This document shows, in pieces, positions 54,103 to 63,458 of a stretch of DNA of 64,000 bases. The notes below the pieces were generated by a model, which saw only the letters and a program-made list of their open reading frames with translations, was not told the DNA's origin and did not search any database. This DNA is from JADHMP01 sp016779985 (GTDB lineage: Bacteria; Bacteroidota; Bacteroidia; Flavobacteriales; Flavobacteriaceae), in NCBI GenBank assembly GCA_016779985.1, contig JADHMP010000008.1, positions 1 to 64,000 of the forward strand. The letters run 5' to 3'. Each line of letters begins with the position of its first letter. The stretch's first letter is position 1. Both the position numbers and the translations under genes were made by a program.

Positions 54103-55170
54103 CTAGTGATTAGCAAAATAATAATACAGATAATCTTGGTCTAGAACTTCTTTTTTAGTGACAATATGGTTCACTTTTGGTGCAGCAATTCCCTCCTCAA
54201 TTTTTTTAGGATTTTCTAATACTCTGATTTCGTCCCATAGGTTTTCGGAGAGAAAATGATTAAATGTTCTAGCTCCTCCTTCTACCATAATTGACTGAAT
54301 ATTTTTTTTATACAGTGTTTCTAGGATGGTTTCGGTTGTGTTAAAGTTGGTTTCTAAATACTCTTTTTGTTTGAAGCGATCCTTGACTTTCATACGGCTC
54401 AAAAGATAACTATGAAAACCATCTGACATTATTTTTGAATCTTTAGGAATTCTATTGTTTGGATCAATAACAAATCGGGAGGGATGATTTCCTGTCCAAT
54501 GTCTTGTTGTTAAAGATGGATTGTCATCAATTACTGTTTGAACACCAACTAAAATAGCATTTTCTTCACTTCTCCATTGGTGTGCTCTCTGTTGAGCAAG
54601 TTTTCCAGTGATCCAGAAAATAGATCCTTTCTCTTTAATTTTTGGGCTAATAAATTGATCTTTTGTTTGAGCCCATTTTAAAATAATATAAGGCCGTTGT
54701 TTTTGATGAAAGGTATAAAACCTTCTATTTAAAAAATCTGCCTCTACTCTAAGCATACCCACCTTAACTTCACATTTTGACTCCCTGAGCTTTTCTATTC
54801 CTTTTCCAGCAACCCTTTTGTCTGGGTCTTGTGAAGCAATCACTACACGTGGAATTTTATGTTTTAGAATCAAGTCAACACAAGGAGGTGTTTTTCCAAA
54901 ATGGGCACAGGGTTCCAAGTTGATATAAATTGTAGAATGTTTTAGTAACGATTTATCTTTCACGTTTTTTATAGCCAAAACTTCTGCATGAGCTGTCCCA
55001 CCTTTTTTGTGCCATCCTTCTCCTATTATATCTCCCTTATAGACAATCACACAACCTACCAGTGGATTAGGGTAGGTTAGACCCAAACCCTTTTGAGCAA
55101 GAAACAAACAGCGCCGCATATATTGACTGTCTTCTAAGCTACTTTGTTCGGTAATTAAATTGTGACTCAT
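54103..55170 (-). CDS. ribD: Bifunctional riboflavin deaminase/reductase RibD
   Basis: The protein has 355 residues. The N-terminal deaminase domain has the zinc motifs HAEVLAIKNV and EPCAHFGKTPPC; the C-terminal reductase domain includes ILVGVQTVIDDNPSLT and MVEGGARTFNHFL. It performs the second and third steps of riboflavin synthesis from GTP. The gene is monocistronic and divergent from the GNAT gene with a 51-base gap; no other rib genes are nearby. Confidence 0.95.
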   Translation of the reverse strand: MSHNLITEQSSLEDSQYMRRCLFLAQKGLGLTYPNPLVGCVIVYKGDIIGEGWHKKGGTAHAEVLAIKNVKDKSLLKHSTIYINLEPCAHFGKTPPCVDLILKHKIPRVVIASQDPDKRVAGKGIEKLRESKCEVKVGMLRVEADFLNRRFYTFHQKQRPYIILKWAQTKDQFISPKIKEKGSIFWITGKLAQQRAHQWRSEENAILVGVQTVIDDNPSLTTRHWTGNHPSRFVIDPNNRIPKDSKIMSDGFHSYLLSRMKVKDRFKQKEYLETNFNTTETILETLYKKNIQSIMVEGGARTFNHFLSENLWDEIRVLENPKKIEEGIAAPKVNHIVTKKEVLDQDYLYYYFANH

Positions 55171-55221
55171 TTGTTTTGCGGGAACTTTTTGAAAAGGTAA
55201 ATTTAGCTAAAATTCACGTTG

Positions 55222-55698
55222 ATGAAAGTTCGACCCATTTGTGCTTCAGATAATAAACCCTTGTCTCAAGTTTTACGCACAGTGCTGCTTGAAATGGGAG
55301 TACCAAAGATTGGAACTGCATATGCTGACCCCGAGCTAGACAAACTTTTTGAAACCTACCAAAATGAAAATATGCACTATTATGTGCTGGAACATAAGCA
55401 AAAACTATTGGGAGGAGCTGGAATTGCTCCTTTGCCTGCGGCTCACAAATTTATATGTGAATTGCAAAAAATGTATTTTCTGCCTGAGGCTAGGGGAAAA
55501 GGATGGGGTTCAGAAATGATGAATGTTTGTTTACAATTTGCTAAATCAAGACAATTTAAACAGTGTTATATAGAAACCATGCCTAATATGAAAGGAGCAC
55601 AAGCTCTTTATCAACGTTTTGGGTTTGAATATTTAGAGGCTCCGTTAGGTAATACGGGACATTTTTCATGTTCGGTTTGGATGTTAAAGCAATTATGA
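55222..55698 (+). CDS. GNAT-family N-acetyltransferase
   Basis: The protein has 158 residues. It starts KVRPICASDNKPLSQVLRTV, with LQKMYFLPEARGKGWGSEMM as the acetyl-CoA motif and MKGAQALYQRFGFEYLEAP at the end. It resembles amino-acid or small-molecule acetyltransferases; the substrate is unknown. ATG at 55222 is preferred to the adjacent TTG. The stop overlaps prmC by four bases (ATGA). Confidence 0.88.
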   Translation: MKVRPICASDNKPLSQVLRTVLLEMGVPKIGTAYADPELDKLFETYQNENMHYYVLEHKQKLLGGAGIAPLPAAHKFICELQKMYFLPEARGKGWGSEMMNVCLQFAKSRQFKQCYIETMPNMKGAQALYQRFGFEYLEAPLGNTGHFSCSVWMLKQL

Positions 55699-56546
55699 AG
55701 ACACTCATAGGAAGCTATAACAATTATCAAAGTGAACTGAAATCTATTTTTTCGAAAAGAGAAATTGACTTTTATTTTAAAATTCTTTTAGATTATTTTT
55801 TTAAATGGGACGCAACGTTTTTGGGGCTTAATCCTAATCATGAGTTGAAAATCAATCAGCACGCACTGTTAAAAGAAGCGCTATTGCAACTGAAAGAGCA
55901 ACAGCCCATTCAACAAATTGTTCAACAGGCTCACTTTAGAAACTTACAAATAAAAGTGAATCGTTCTGTATTAATTCCTAGACCAGAAACAGAAGAATTA
56001 ATAGATTGGATTCATGAAGATTATGCAAGTATTACAAAGTCAAAAAAAGTTCTCGACGTAGGAACAGGCTCCGGCTGTATTGCTATTTCACTTGCCCTAG
56101 AAAATAAAAATTTTAACCTTGAAGCGTTGGATGTTAGTCATGAGGCACTTGAAACGGCAAGAGAAAATGCAAAAAACTGTGGCCTAGATATTCATTTCTA
56201 TCAACACAATATTTTAAAAGATGAATTAAAAATTTCTTTTGATCTTATAGTTTCAAACCCTCCCTATCTCAGTCCTCATGAGAAGGAATATATGGAAACT
56301 AAAGTACTGCAATACGAACCACATCTAGCGTTGTTTACACCTCTTGATGATCCGCTTATTTTCTATCGAGCTATTCTTAACCACTCGACCAAATATCTAA
56401 AACCAAAAGGGAGAATCTATTTTGAAATAAATCCTATTTTTTTTGAAGAATTAATTACATTAATTAAAACATACGCCCTTTTCATAATTTCAATACGAAA
56501 AGATATTTTTGGAAAAAAAAGGATCTTGCGACTAATTAAAAAATGA
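55695..56546 (+). CDS. prmC: Release factor glutamine methyltransferase
   Basis: The protein has 283 residues. A helical N-terminal domain precedes the class I methyltransferase with VLDVGTGSGCIAISLAL (SAM loop) and SNPPYLS, the NPPY motif that binds the glutamine side chain. It methylates the GGQ glutamine of RF1 and RF2. The frame is open to 55668, but the ATG at 55695 makes a four-base overlap with the GNAT gene and matches the family start. ligA follows with another four-base overlap. Confidence 0.95.
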   Translation: MKTLIGSYNNYQSELKSIFSKREIDFYFKILLDYFFKWDATFLGLNPNHELKINQHALLKEALLQLKEQQPIQQIVQQAHFRNLQIKVNRSVLIPRPETEELIDWIHEDYASITKSKKVLDVGTGSGCIAISLALENKNFNLEALDVSHEALETARENAKNCGLDIHFYQHNILKDELKISFDLIVSNPPYLSPHEKEYMETKVLQYEPHLALFTPLDDPLIFYRAILNHSTKYLKPKGRIYFEINPIFFEELITLIKTYALFIISIRKDIFGKKRILRLIKK

Positions 56547-58549
56547 ATCAACACGAAATTTTTGAACAAATAAAACTATTAAGAGCAGAATTACATCGGC
56601 ACAATTATAATTATTATATCCTTGATAGTCCTGAAATCAGTGATTATGAGTTTGATCAAAAGATGAAAAAACTTCAAGATTTAGAGGCTAAATATCCAGA
56701 CGCTGTTGACCCCAATTCACCCACCCAGAGAGTAGGTGGTAGTGTCACCAAAGAATTTGAAACGGTGGTGCACAACCAACCAATGTACTCACTTTCAAAC
56801 ACCTATTCAATTGAAGAAATTAAAGATTGGATAGATCGCATAAAGAAGCGAATAGGTGAAGTGTCAATGTCATTTACATGTGAGTTGAAATTTGATGGTG
56901 CCTCAATAAATCTGACATATAAGAATGGTAAACTTACTAGAGCAGCTACAAGAGGGGATGGAGTGCAAGGGGATGACGTTACTCAAAATATTAAGACATT
57001 ACCAACAGTGCCATTAGAATTGCGTGGAGATTTTCCCGATTTTTTTGAAATCCGTGGAGAAGTAGTATTGCCTTGGCACGCTTTTAATTTGCTGAATAAA
57101 GAAAAGGAAGCTTTAGGCGAACCAACTTACAAGAATCCGCGAAACACTGCTTCTGGGAGTTTGAAACTCCAAGACAGTGCACTGGTTGCCAAGCGGGGAC
57201 TTGAGTGTTACAGTTATGCAATAGCTGGAAAGGGCTTAACTTTTAATACTCAATTTGAAGTTTTAAAAAAAGCTCGTTCATGGGGGTTTATGGTCCCTCA
57301 GTCAGCTAAGCAATGCCATTCACAAAAAGAAATTTTTGATTTTTTAGCCTATTGGGATATACAAAGAGCACAACTTCCATATGAAATTGATGGAGTGGTT
57401 ATAAAAGTAAATGAATTAGATTTTCAAGATCAATTAGGTTATACTGCAAAATCACCACGTTGGGCTATAGCCTATAAATTTCAAGCAGAACAAGTCTCAA
57501 CAACTTTATTAGAAGTTCAATATCAAGTGGGGAGAACAGGGGCAATCACCCCTGTTGCATCTTTAGAACCAATTCAAATCTCAGGAACTACAGTAAGGCG
57601 AGCCTCATTACACAACGCAGACCAAATTGAAAAATTAGATTTGCGCTTGGGTGACAACGTTTTTGTAGAAAAAGGGGGAGAAATAATTCCAAAAATTATT
57701 GGAGTGGCATCCCAACAAAGAGGCCGTGAAGAAGCAAAAGTTCAATTCATAAAAAATTGTCCAGAATGTGGGAGTTGGCTGATTAGGGAAAAAGGTGAAG
57801 CGCAACACTATTGTCCAAATAAAAACGGTTGTACCCCCCAATTAATTGGACGTATCCAACATTTTATTTCGAGAAAAGCGATGGACATCAGTGGTATTGG
57901 TGCTGAAACAGTAGTTCAACTGTTTGAAGCTGGGCTTATTAGAGATAGTGCAGATTTATATAATTTAACATTAAACGATTTAATTGGACTTGAGCGCATG
58001 GCCCAAAAATCAGCTCAAAATCTTGTTGATGGTGTAGCCCAATCTAAAAAACAACCCTTTCCAAAAGTTCTTTTTGCTCTCGGAATTCGCTATGTGGGTG
58101 AGACAGTTGCTAAAAAATTAGCGAAACAGTTCAAATCAATGGATGCCCTTGCAAATGCTTCAGAGGAAAGCTTGTTACAAACAGAAGAAATAGGCGATCG
58201 AATTGCAGCTAGTTTGCAGTCGTTTTTTAAAGATCCTCATCATAAAGAATATATAAAAAGATTAGAAGCATCTGGTTTGAATTTTGATCAAAAAGAAACC
58301 GCTGCTTCATTGCCACAAATATTGGCTGGAAAAAGGATTGTTATTTCAGGTGTTTTTGAACAGTTTTCTAGAAAGGAATTAGGTGAAAAGATCGAATCTC
58401 TTGGTGGTATTTTAGTAGGGTCTATTTCTGCTAAAACAGATTATCTTGTGGCTGGAGAGAATATGGGCCCTTCAAAAAGAGCAAAAGCAGACCGACTCAA
58501 AATTACTATTTTGAATGAAAAAGCTTTTTTAGAACTTATCGGACCCTAA
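56543..58549 (+). CDS. ligA: NAD-dependent DNA ligase
   Basis: The protein has 668 residues. Adenylation domain with Lys116 in CELKFDGAS; OB fold with VGRTGAITPVA; zinc finger CPECGSWL with YCPNKNGC; helix-hairpin-helix region; and C-terminal BRCT domain (about 590-668, GKRIVISGVFEQFSRKE). It seals nicks in replication and repair. It is the last gene of GNAT-prmC-ligA, each coupled by ATGA overlaps. Confidence 0.98.
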   Translation: MNQHEIFEQIKLLRAELHRHNYNYYILDSPEISDYEFDQKMKKLQDLEAKYPDAVDPNSPTQRVGGSVTKEFETVVHNQPMYSLSNTYSIEEIKDWIDRIKKRIGEVSMSFTCELKFDGASINLTYKNGKLTRAATRGDGVQGDDVTQNIKTLPTVPLELRGDFPDFFEIRGEVVLPWHAFNLLNKEKEALGEPTYKNPRNTASGSLKLQDSALVAKRGLECYSYAIAGKGLTFNTQFEVLKKARSWGFMVPQSAKQCHSQKEIFDFLAYWDIQRAQLPYEIDGVVIKVNELDFQDQLGYTAKSPRWAIAYKFQAEQVSTTLLEVQYQVGRTGAITPVASLEPIQISGTTVRRASLHNADQIEKLDLRLGDNVFVEKGGEIIPKIIGVASQQRGREEAKVQFIKNCPECGSWLIREKGEAQHYCPNKNGCTPQLIGRIQHFISRKAMDISGIGAETVVQLFEAGLIRDSADLYNLTLNDLIGLERMAQKSAQNLVDGVAQSKKQPFPKVLFALGIRYVGETVAKKLAKQFKSMDALANASEESLLQTEEIGDRIAASLQSFFKDPHHKEYIKRLEASGLNFDQKETAASLPQILAGKRIVISGVFEQFSRKELGEKIESLGGILVGSISAKTDYLVAGENMGPSKRAKADRLKITILNEKAFLELIGP

Positions 58550-58601
58550 ATCTGTTATATTTACAACAATCTGTGTTAATTTATTAGTAGATCTAAAAAA
58601 G

Positions 58602-58632
58602 TTAGACAGACCCTGTAGAAGGTTTAATTTTG
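58602..58632 (+). promoter_or_regulatory. Promoter for DUF6913-dapA
   Basis: TTAG at 58602-58605, 19 bases, then TAATTTTG at 58625-58632 (exact TAnnTTTG). The ATG of the next gene is nine bases downstream, so the transcript would have a very short leader. Confidence 0.5.
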
Positions 58633-58640
58633 GCATTTAA

Positions 58641-59171
58641 ATGAAAAAAGTATTGCAAGATTTTTTTCTCGGTATTCAATATAGAAAACATCTTAAATTA
58701 TTGAGTCAAAGAAAAATTAAGCATGCTACAAGAATTAGATCAGTAGGAATATTGCTTGGGCCTGACATGGAAATAGATACCCAATTTATAAACAATATAG
58801 CAACAGAATTATCCGTTCCGTTGAGAAATGTCCATGTTATGTCACTAGCCACCAAGGTTCAAGAGGATCAAAAAGTGAAAACCAAAAAGTTCTTTTATAA
58901 TCAAAAGCTACTTCCATGGACAGGACGTTTTACAGTCCAAGAAACTCATTTTTGTGAAACAACTCTGGATGTGTTGATTAATTATTTTGAAGGTCCAAAC
59001 AAATTATTGGGTTTAATTTCAGTAAAATCTAAGGCTAAATTCAGAATTGGATTCGCACAAGCAGACCATCGCTTGAATGATTTAGTTTTTGATTTTGATC
59101 CTTCCGAGAAAAATCTTTTCGTCCTAGAGATGAAAAAATATTTAAAAACAATGTTTAAAATAGCTTCATGA
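58641..59171 (+). CDS. DUF6913-like protein, unknown function
   Basis: The protein has 176 residues. It is basic, with no signal peptide or membrane segment. The start KKVLQDFFLGIQYRKHL and the central VGILLGPDMEIDTQFINNIA and RIGFAQADHRLNDLVFDFD match a conserved flavobacterial family that I recall as DUF6913. Beta-alpha alternation suggests a small Rossmann-like fold. Its stop overlaps dapA by four bases, so the two are translated together; the context gives no clear function. Confidence 0.8.
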   Translation: MKKVLQDFFLGIQYRKHLKLLSQRKIKHATRIRSVGILLGPDMEIDTQFINNIATELSVPLRNVHVMSLATKVQEDQKVKTKKFFYNQKLLPWTGRFTVQETHFCETTLDVLINYFEGPNKLLGLISVKSKAKFRIGFAQADHRLNDLVFDFDPSEKNLFVLEMKKYLKTMFKIAS

Positions 59172-60058
59172 ATTTAAAAGGTGTTGGTGTAGCCTTAGTA
59201 ACTCCATTTTTTGACAACGGGGACATAGATCATCAAGCGCTCAAGCGAGTGGTGAGACATGCTATTGTCCAAGGCGCAGATTATTTAGTGGCATTAGGAA
59301 CTACTGCTGAAACAGCAACTTTGGAGGTAGAAGAAAAGAAAGCTGTCATTCAAACTATATTGACTGAAAACGATAATCAATTGCCCCTAGTTCTTGGGGT
59401 AGGAGGAAATCATACTTCAGCTTTAGTTCATTATTTACAGCAACTGGACCCGTCACCCTTTTCTGCCATATTGTCTGTTACCCCTTATTATAATAAACCT
59501 TCTCAAGAGGGACTCTATGCACACTACAAACAATTGTCTTTGGCAAGTCCATTACCAATTATAGTGTATAATGTGCCTGGACGAACAGGAGTGAATCTTT
59601 TGCCTCAAACATTCATTAAGATAGCTTCAGATTGTCCAAATGTGGTGGCCATAAAAGAAGCTTCTGCAGATTTGCAACAAGGCATCGAATTAATTCGACG
59701 AGTAGGGGGAAGATGGCAAGTCCTTTCTGGTGAAGATAGCTTGAATTTGAAACTATATCAATCAGGGAGTGCAGGTTGTATTTCAGTTTTGGGAAATGCC
59801 TTTCCGAACCAAATCGCTAAAATGTACTCTTTAATGGATTCAGGAAATGCACATGCTGCTGAAGTATTAGATCAAAAATTAAAGAGGCTCAATGAACTCT
59901 TGTTTTTAGAGGGCAATCCAACAGGTATTAAGGCCCTATTGTCGCTGATGAATCTGTGTCAAAAAACAGTTCGCTTGCCTCTTGTTGAAGCATCAGTTTC
60001 CCTTTTAGAGCAATTTACAGAACAGCTAAAAATGCCTGTTGTTTCCGAAAGCTATTAG
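59168..60058 (+). CDS. dapA: 4-Hydroxy-tetrahydrodipicolinate synthase
   Basis: The protein has 296 residues of TIM-barrel fold. ALGTTAETATLEVEEKK (substrate Thr pair), YNVPGRTGVNLLP (catalytic Tyr) and VVAIKEASADLQQG (Schiff-base Lys) are family motifs. It condenses pyruvate with aspartate semialdehyde on the way to diaminopimelate. It is coupled to DUF6913 by ATGA; dapF lies 10 kb away in another operon. Confidence 0.96.
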   Translation: MNLKGVGVALVTPFFDNGDIDHQALKRVVRHAIVQGADYLVALGTTAETATLEVEEKKAVIQTILTENDNQLPLVLGVGGNHTSALVHYLQQLDPSPFSAILSVTPYYNKPSQEGLYAHYKQLSLASPLPIIVYNVPGRTGVNLLPQTFIKIASDCPNVVAIKEASADLQQGIELIRRVGGRWQVLSGEDSLNLKLYQSGSAGCISVLGNAFPNQIAKMYSLMDSGNAHAAEVLDQKLKRLNELLFLEGNPTGIKALLSLMNLCQKTVRLPLVEASVSLLEQFTEQLKMPVVSESY

Positions 60059-60131
60059 TCCTTCATTAATCTTTAACATTACCTTTTGAAATTTTATTTT
60101 CAAAGTGGTTGATATTTAGTAGTTTTACACG

Positions 60132-60950
60132 ATGGTTTTAAAAAAAATTCATTTTATTTTTTTATTCGGTATAGCACTTCTTTTTGTGAATTGTAGTGAA
60201 TATCAGAAACTTTTAAATAGTGATGATGCTTCGAAAAAGTATAGATCAGCTGAAGAGTACTATAAAAAGGGTGAATTCAGAAAGGCTAATCGTCTTATTG
60301 AGCAAGTTATACCAAAATATCGTGGCAAGCCTCAAGCTGAAAGAATTATTTTTTTCTTTGCAGACTCCTACTTCAAAACAAAAAACTACATCCTTTCTTC
60401 ATATCAATATGAGAATTTTATCAAATCCTACCCTAAGAGTCAACGTATAGAAGAAGCACAATTTAAAGCAGCCCAGTGTTATTATTTTCTATCTCCAGAA
60501 TACAGTTTAGATCAAGAAGACACTTACACTGCCATAGATAAATTACAGCTCTTCATTAACCTATATCCTACTTCTGAATATGCAGAAGAAGCCAATCAAA
60601 TGATTTTAGAATTGCAATCTAAACTGGAACAAAAAGATTTTGAGATTGCAAAAGGCTATTATACCATTCGCGACTATTCGGCTGCCATAAAATCTCAAGA
60701 TAACTTTGTTAGTTCTTTTCCTGGCACCAAGTTTAGAGAACAGGCCTTGTATGTAAAATTTATTTCTGCATATGAAATTGCTATAAATAGTGTCTTGACA
60801 AAAAAGCAGGCACGTTTAAAAGAATTGCAACAACAATATGCCACAATCTTACGTTATTATCCAGAAACGTTTTTTCTAGAAGAGTTAGACCAAAAAATGG
60901 AAGTAGTCAATAAAGAATTTAACCTCCTTGCACAGAATCAAGTAAACTAA
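60132..60950 (+). CDS. bamD: Outer membrane assembly lipoprotein BamD
   Basis: The protein has 272 residues. A lipoprotein signal peptide ends LLFVNCSEYQK with Cys21 as the lipidated residue. TPR repeats follow, e.g. AEEYYKKGEFRKANRLIEQV and SYFKTKNYILSSYQYENFI. It is the periplasmic partner of BamA in inserting outer-membrane proteins. It heads bamD-rpoZ-coaBC-porD, a conserved Bacteroidota order. Confidence 0.93.
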   Translation: MVLKKIHFIFLFGIALLFVNCSEYQKLLNSDDASKKYRSAEEYYKKGEFRKANRLIEQVIPKYRGKPQAERIIFFFADSYFKTKNYILSSYQYENFIKSYPKSQRIEEAQFKAAQCYYFLSPEYSLDQEDTYTAIDKLQLFINLYPTSEYAEEANQMILELQSKLEQKDFEIAKGYYTIRDYSAAIKSQDNFVSSFPGTKFREQALYVKFISAYEIAINSVLTKKQARLKELQQQYATILRYYPETFFLEELDQKMEVVNKEFNLLAQNQVN

Positions 60951-60964
60951 TAAACAATAAAGGC

Positions 60965-61294
60965 ATGACAAAATACAGAGAATCAAAAGCAGCTCAAACA
61001 ACAAAAACGCACAACAGAAATCAAATAGAAGAACCCACTGAGAATGTCTATGAGGCCATTTCTATTATTGCTAAACGATCCGTTCAAATTAACCTTGATA
61101 TAAAAAAGGAGTTGCATGAGAAATTGGAAGAATTTGCTACTCACAATGATAGCTTAGAAGAGATTTTTGAAAACAAAGAGCAGATCGAAGTTTCGAAATT
61201 TTATGAGCGATTGCCCAAACCTCACGCCATTGCTGTCGAAGAATGGTTTAATGACAAAATTTATCATCGCAATACAGATGAACCTAATGAATAG
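60965..61294 (+). CDS. rpoZ: RNA polymerase omega subunit, Bacteroidota type
   Basis: The protein has 109 residues. ENVYEAISIIAKRSVQINLDI corresponds to the omega core, and the C-terminal NDSLEEIFENKEQIEVSKFY and KPHAIAVEEWFNDKIYHR is the extension typical of this phylum. It assists RNA polymerase assembly. It lies 14 bases after bamD and three before coaBC. Confidence 0.92.
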   Translation: MTKYRESKAAQTTKTHNRNQIEEPTENVYEAISIIAKRSVQINLDIKKELHEKLEEFATHNDSLEEIFENKEQIEVSKFYERLPKPHAIAVEEWFNDKIYHRNTDEPNE

Positions 61295-61297
61295 TTT

Positions 61298-62500
61298 ATG
61301 AGTTTGTTGAGTGGAAAAAAAGTCCTCCTTGGAATCTCAGGAGGAATTGCCGCTTACAAAACCCCTATCTTAGTTCGTGAACTCATCAAAAAAGGAGCAA
61401 AGGTTCGAGTAGTCATGACTCCGTCTGCGAAAGACTTCGTGACACCATTGACCCTCTCTACAGTCTCAAAAAACCCTGTGTTATCGTCATTCATAGCAAC
61501 AGATCAAGATAATCCTCTATGGAATGATCATGTGGCTCTTGGCCTTTGGGCCGATCTATTGCTTGTAGCTCCAGCTACAGCAAATACTATCAGCAATATG
61601 GCCCATGCAGTTTGTAATAACCTCCTTTTAGCCACTTATCTATCGGCTAAATGCCCCGTTTTTATTGCTCCTGCAATGGATTTAGATATGTATGCTCATA
61701 AAGCACAACAAAAGAATCTGTCCGCATTAAAAAAAGTTGGTAATGTAGTCTTTCCTGTAGGCGAGGGCGCTTTGGCGAGTGGTCTTTCGGGTCAAGGAAG
61801 AATGCTTGAACCCATTGAAATAGTATCTCTATTAGAAGACCATTTGTTGGCTCATGCTCCTTTAAGAGGTCATAGAATATTAATCACTGCAGGACCCACC
61901 CATGAAGCTATAGACCCAGTTCGTTTTATAGGGAATCATTCTTCTGGAAAAATGGGCTTTGCGCTAGCAAGTGCTGCCCTTGAACTAGGAGCTGAAGTTA
62001 TTTTGATTAGTGGACCAACCGCTCTTGAAATCAACCATATCAAGCTAAACCGAATTGATGTTGTGACAGCTGCACAAATGATGGAGGCTGTTATAGATCA
62101 CTATGCAAATGCTTCAATTGCCATTTCTGCAGCTGCAGTGAGTGACTACACACCAAAACATAAAGCTTCACAAAAAATTAAAAAAGAAAATTCAGATGCT
62201 AGGTTGACTCTTGAGCTCATAAAAACAAAAGATATTTTGGGTTATATGGGTGAAAATAAAAAAAATCAAATTGTTATTGGCTTTGCCTTAGAGACCGAAA
62301 ATGAAGAGGTCAACGCAAAAGCCAAAATGATAACGAAAAACGTAGATGCAATTATTCTCAATGTGTTGCATCAAGAAAACGAGGTTTTTAATAGTGATAA
62401 AAATGAAATCACTATTTTTCATAAAGATGGTCGTCAAGTTAATTTTAAAAAACAATCGAAATTATCTTTAGCTCATGAAATCTTCAAACAAATACTATAA
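61298..62500 (+). CDS. coaBC: Bifunctional phosphopantothenoylcysteine decarboxylase/synthetase
   Basis: The protein has 400 residues. The N-terminal flavoprotein decarboxylase domain (about 1-180) has GKKVLLGISGGIAAYKTP and APAMDLDMY; the C-terminal ligase domain (about 185-400) has ILITAGPTHEAIDPVRFIGN and ISAAAVSDYTPK. It makes 4'-phosphopantetheine from phosphopantothenate, continuing the pathway begun by panB. It lies three bases after rpoZ and immediately before porD. Confidence 0.97.
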   Translation: MSLLSGKKVLLGISGGIAAYKTPILVRELIKKGAKVRVVMTPSAKDFVTPLTLSTVSKNPVLSSFIATDQDNPLWNDHVALGLWADLLLVAPATANTISNMAHAVCNNLLLATYLSAKCPVFIAPAMDLDMYAHKAQQKNLSALKKVGNVVFPVGEGALASGLSGQGRMLEPIEIVSLLEDHLLAHAPLRGHRILITAGPTHEAIDPVRFIGNHSSGKMGFALASAALELGAEVILISGPTALEINHIKLNRIDVVTAAQMMEAVIDHYANASIAISAAAVSDYTPKHKASQKIKKENSDARLTLELIKTKDILGYMGENKKNQIVIGFALETENEEVNAKAKMITKNVDAIILNVLHQENEVFNSDKNEITIFHKDGRQVNFKKQSKLSLAHEIFKQIL

Positions 62501-63403
62501 ATGGCCCTGATTAAAAAGCTTAGCGTTCTTATATTCCTTTTATTTTCAACTATTAAGTTGGAAGCACAAGAGCTTAATGCTCAAGTAGTTGTGAATGCAG
62601 ATTTGGTTAACCAAACCAACCAACAAATATTTCAAACCTTGGAGCAGTCTTTAAACGAGTTTATTAATACTCGCATATGGTCAACAAAACCCTTCTTGAA
62701 TAGAGAACGTATTACGTCCTCTTTTTTATTTACTCTTACCTCGTACAGTGGAAATCAATTTAAAGCAACATTACAAGTCCAATCTCAACGACCCATTTTT
62801 GAAACAAATTACGATAGTCCAATAATCAATTATTTGGATAAAGAAGTTGTTTTTACTTATCAAGAGTATCAACCACTATTTTATAATCAATCAGAATTTG
62901 AATCCAATTTAGTTTCAATCATCAGTTTCTATGTCTATATTATTTTGGGTTTAGATGCTGATAGCTTCAAACCATTTGGAGGAAACCCTTATTTTGAACA
63001 AGCGCAGCAAATTGTTAATCTAGCCCAGCAAACAGAAATTAATGCTTGGAAACCTAATGCTGCTAATCGCAGAAATAGACACGAATTGATAGACAATTTA
63101 AGATCGAATACATTTAGAGAATATAGAGCAACACTTTATCAATATCATCGCAAAGGTCTTGATGAAATGGTTTCAAATGTAGAAGAGGGTAAAAGAGCAA
63201 TGATGGAGGCAATCAATAACTTAGAAAGTTTGTTCAATAGAAGACCTAATGCTTTTTTGCTTCAGCTATTCTTTGATGCTAAAGTGGATGAAATTGTAAA
63301 TATTTTTTCAGATGGGCCTAAAGTTAATTTTGATGAAACAAATTCCACATTAAAAAAAATTGCCCCGTTTTTTGGAGCTAGGTGGAAACAAATTAAAAGT
63401 TAG
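62501..63403 (+). CDS. porD: PorD/DUF4835 family protein (type IX secretion associated)
   Basis: The protein has 300 residues. A signal peptide (about 1-23, ending KLEAQ) is followed by ELNAQVVVNADLVNQTNQQIF, ENERITS-like LNRERITSSF and LDADSFKPFGGNPYFEQAQQ, which are typical of DUF4835. PorD is needed for type IX secretion and gliding in some Bacteroidota; its exact role is unclear. It starts directly after the coaBC stop, with recN next, the usual order in the phylum. Confidence 0.9.
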   Translation: MALIKKLSVLIFLLFSTIKLEAQELNAQVVVNADLVNQTNQQIFQTLEQSLNEFINTRIWSTKPFLNRERITSSFLFTLTSYSGNQFKATLQVQSQRPIFETNYDSPIINYLDKEVVFTYQEYQPLFYNQSEFESNLVSIISFYVYIILGLDADSFKPFGGNPYFEQAQQIVNLAQQTEINAWKPNAANRRNRHELIDNLRSNTFREYRATLYQYHRKGLDEMVSNVEEGKRAMMEAINNLESLFNRRPNAFLLQLFFDAKVDEIVNIFSDGPKVNFDETNSTLKKIAPFFGARWKQIKS

Positions 63404-63458
63404 TTTTTTATTTAACACTCTTAGATTATCTTTAATTTTTAAAATTAGCCTTCAACTT

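Noticed and set aside
60082..60106. Hairpin after dapA (TGAAA/TTTCA with flanking CTT/AAG)
   Set aside because: The stem is AT-rich with a bulge and no T-run follows on the plus strand, so it is too weak to call a terminator.
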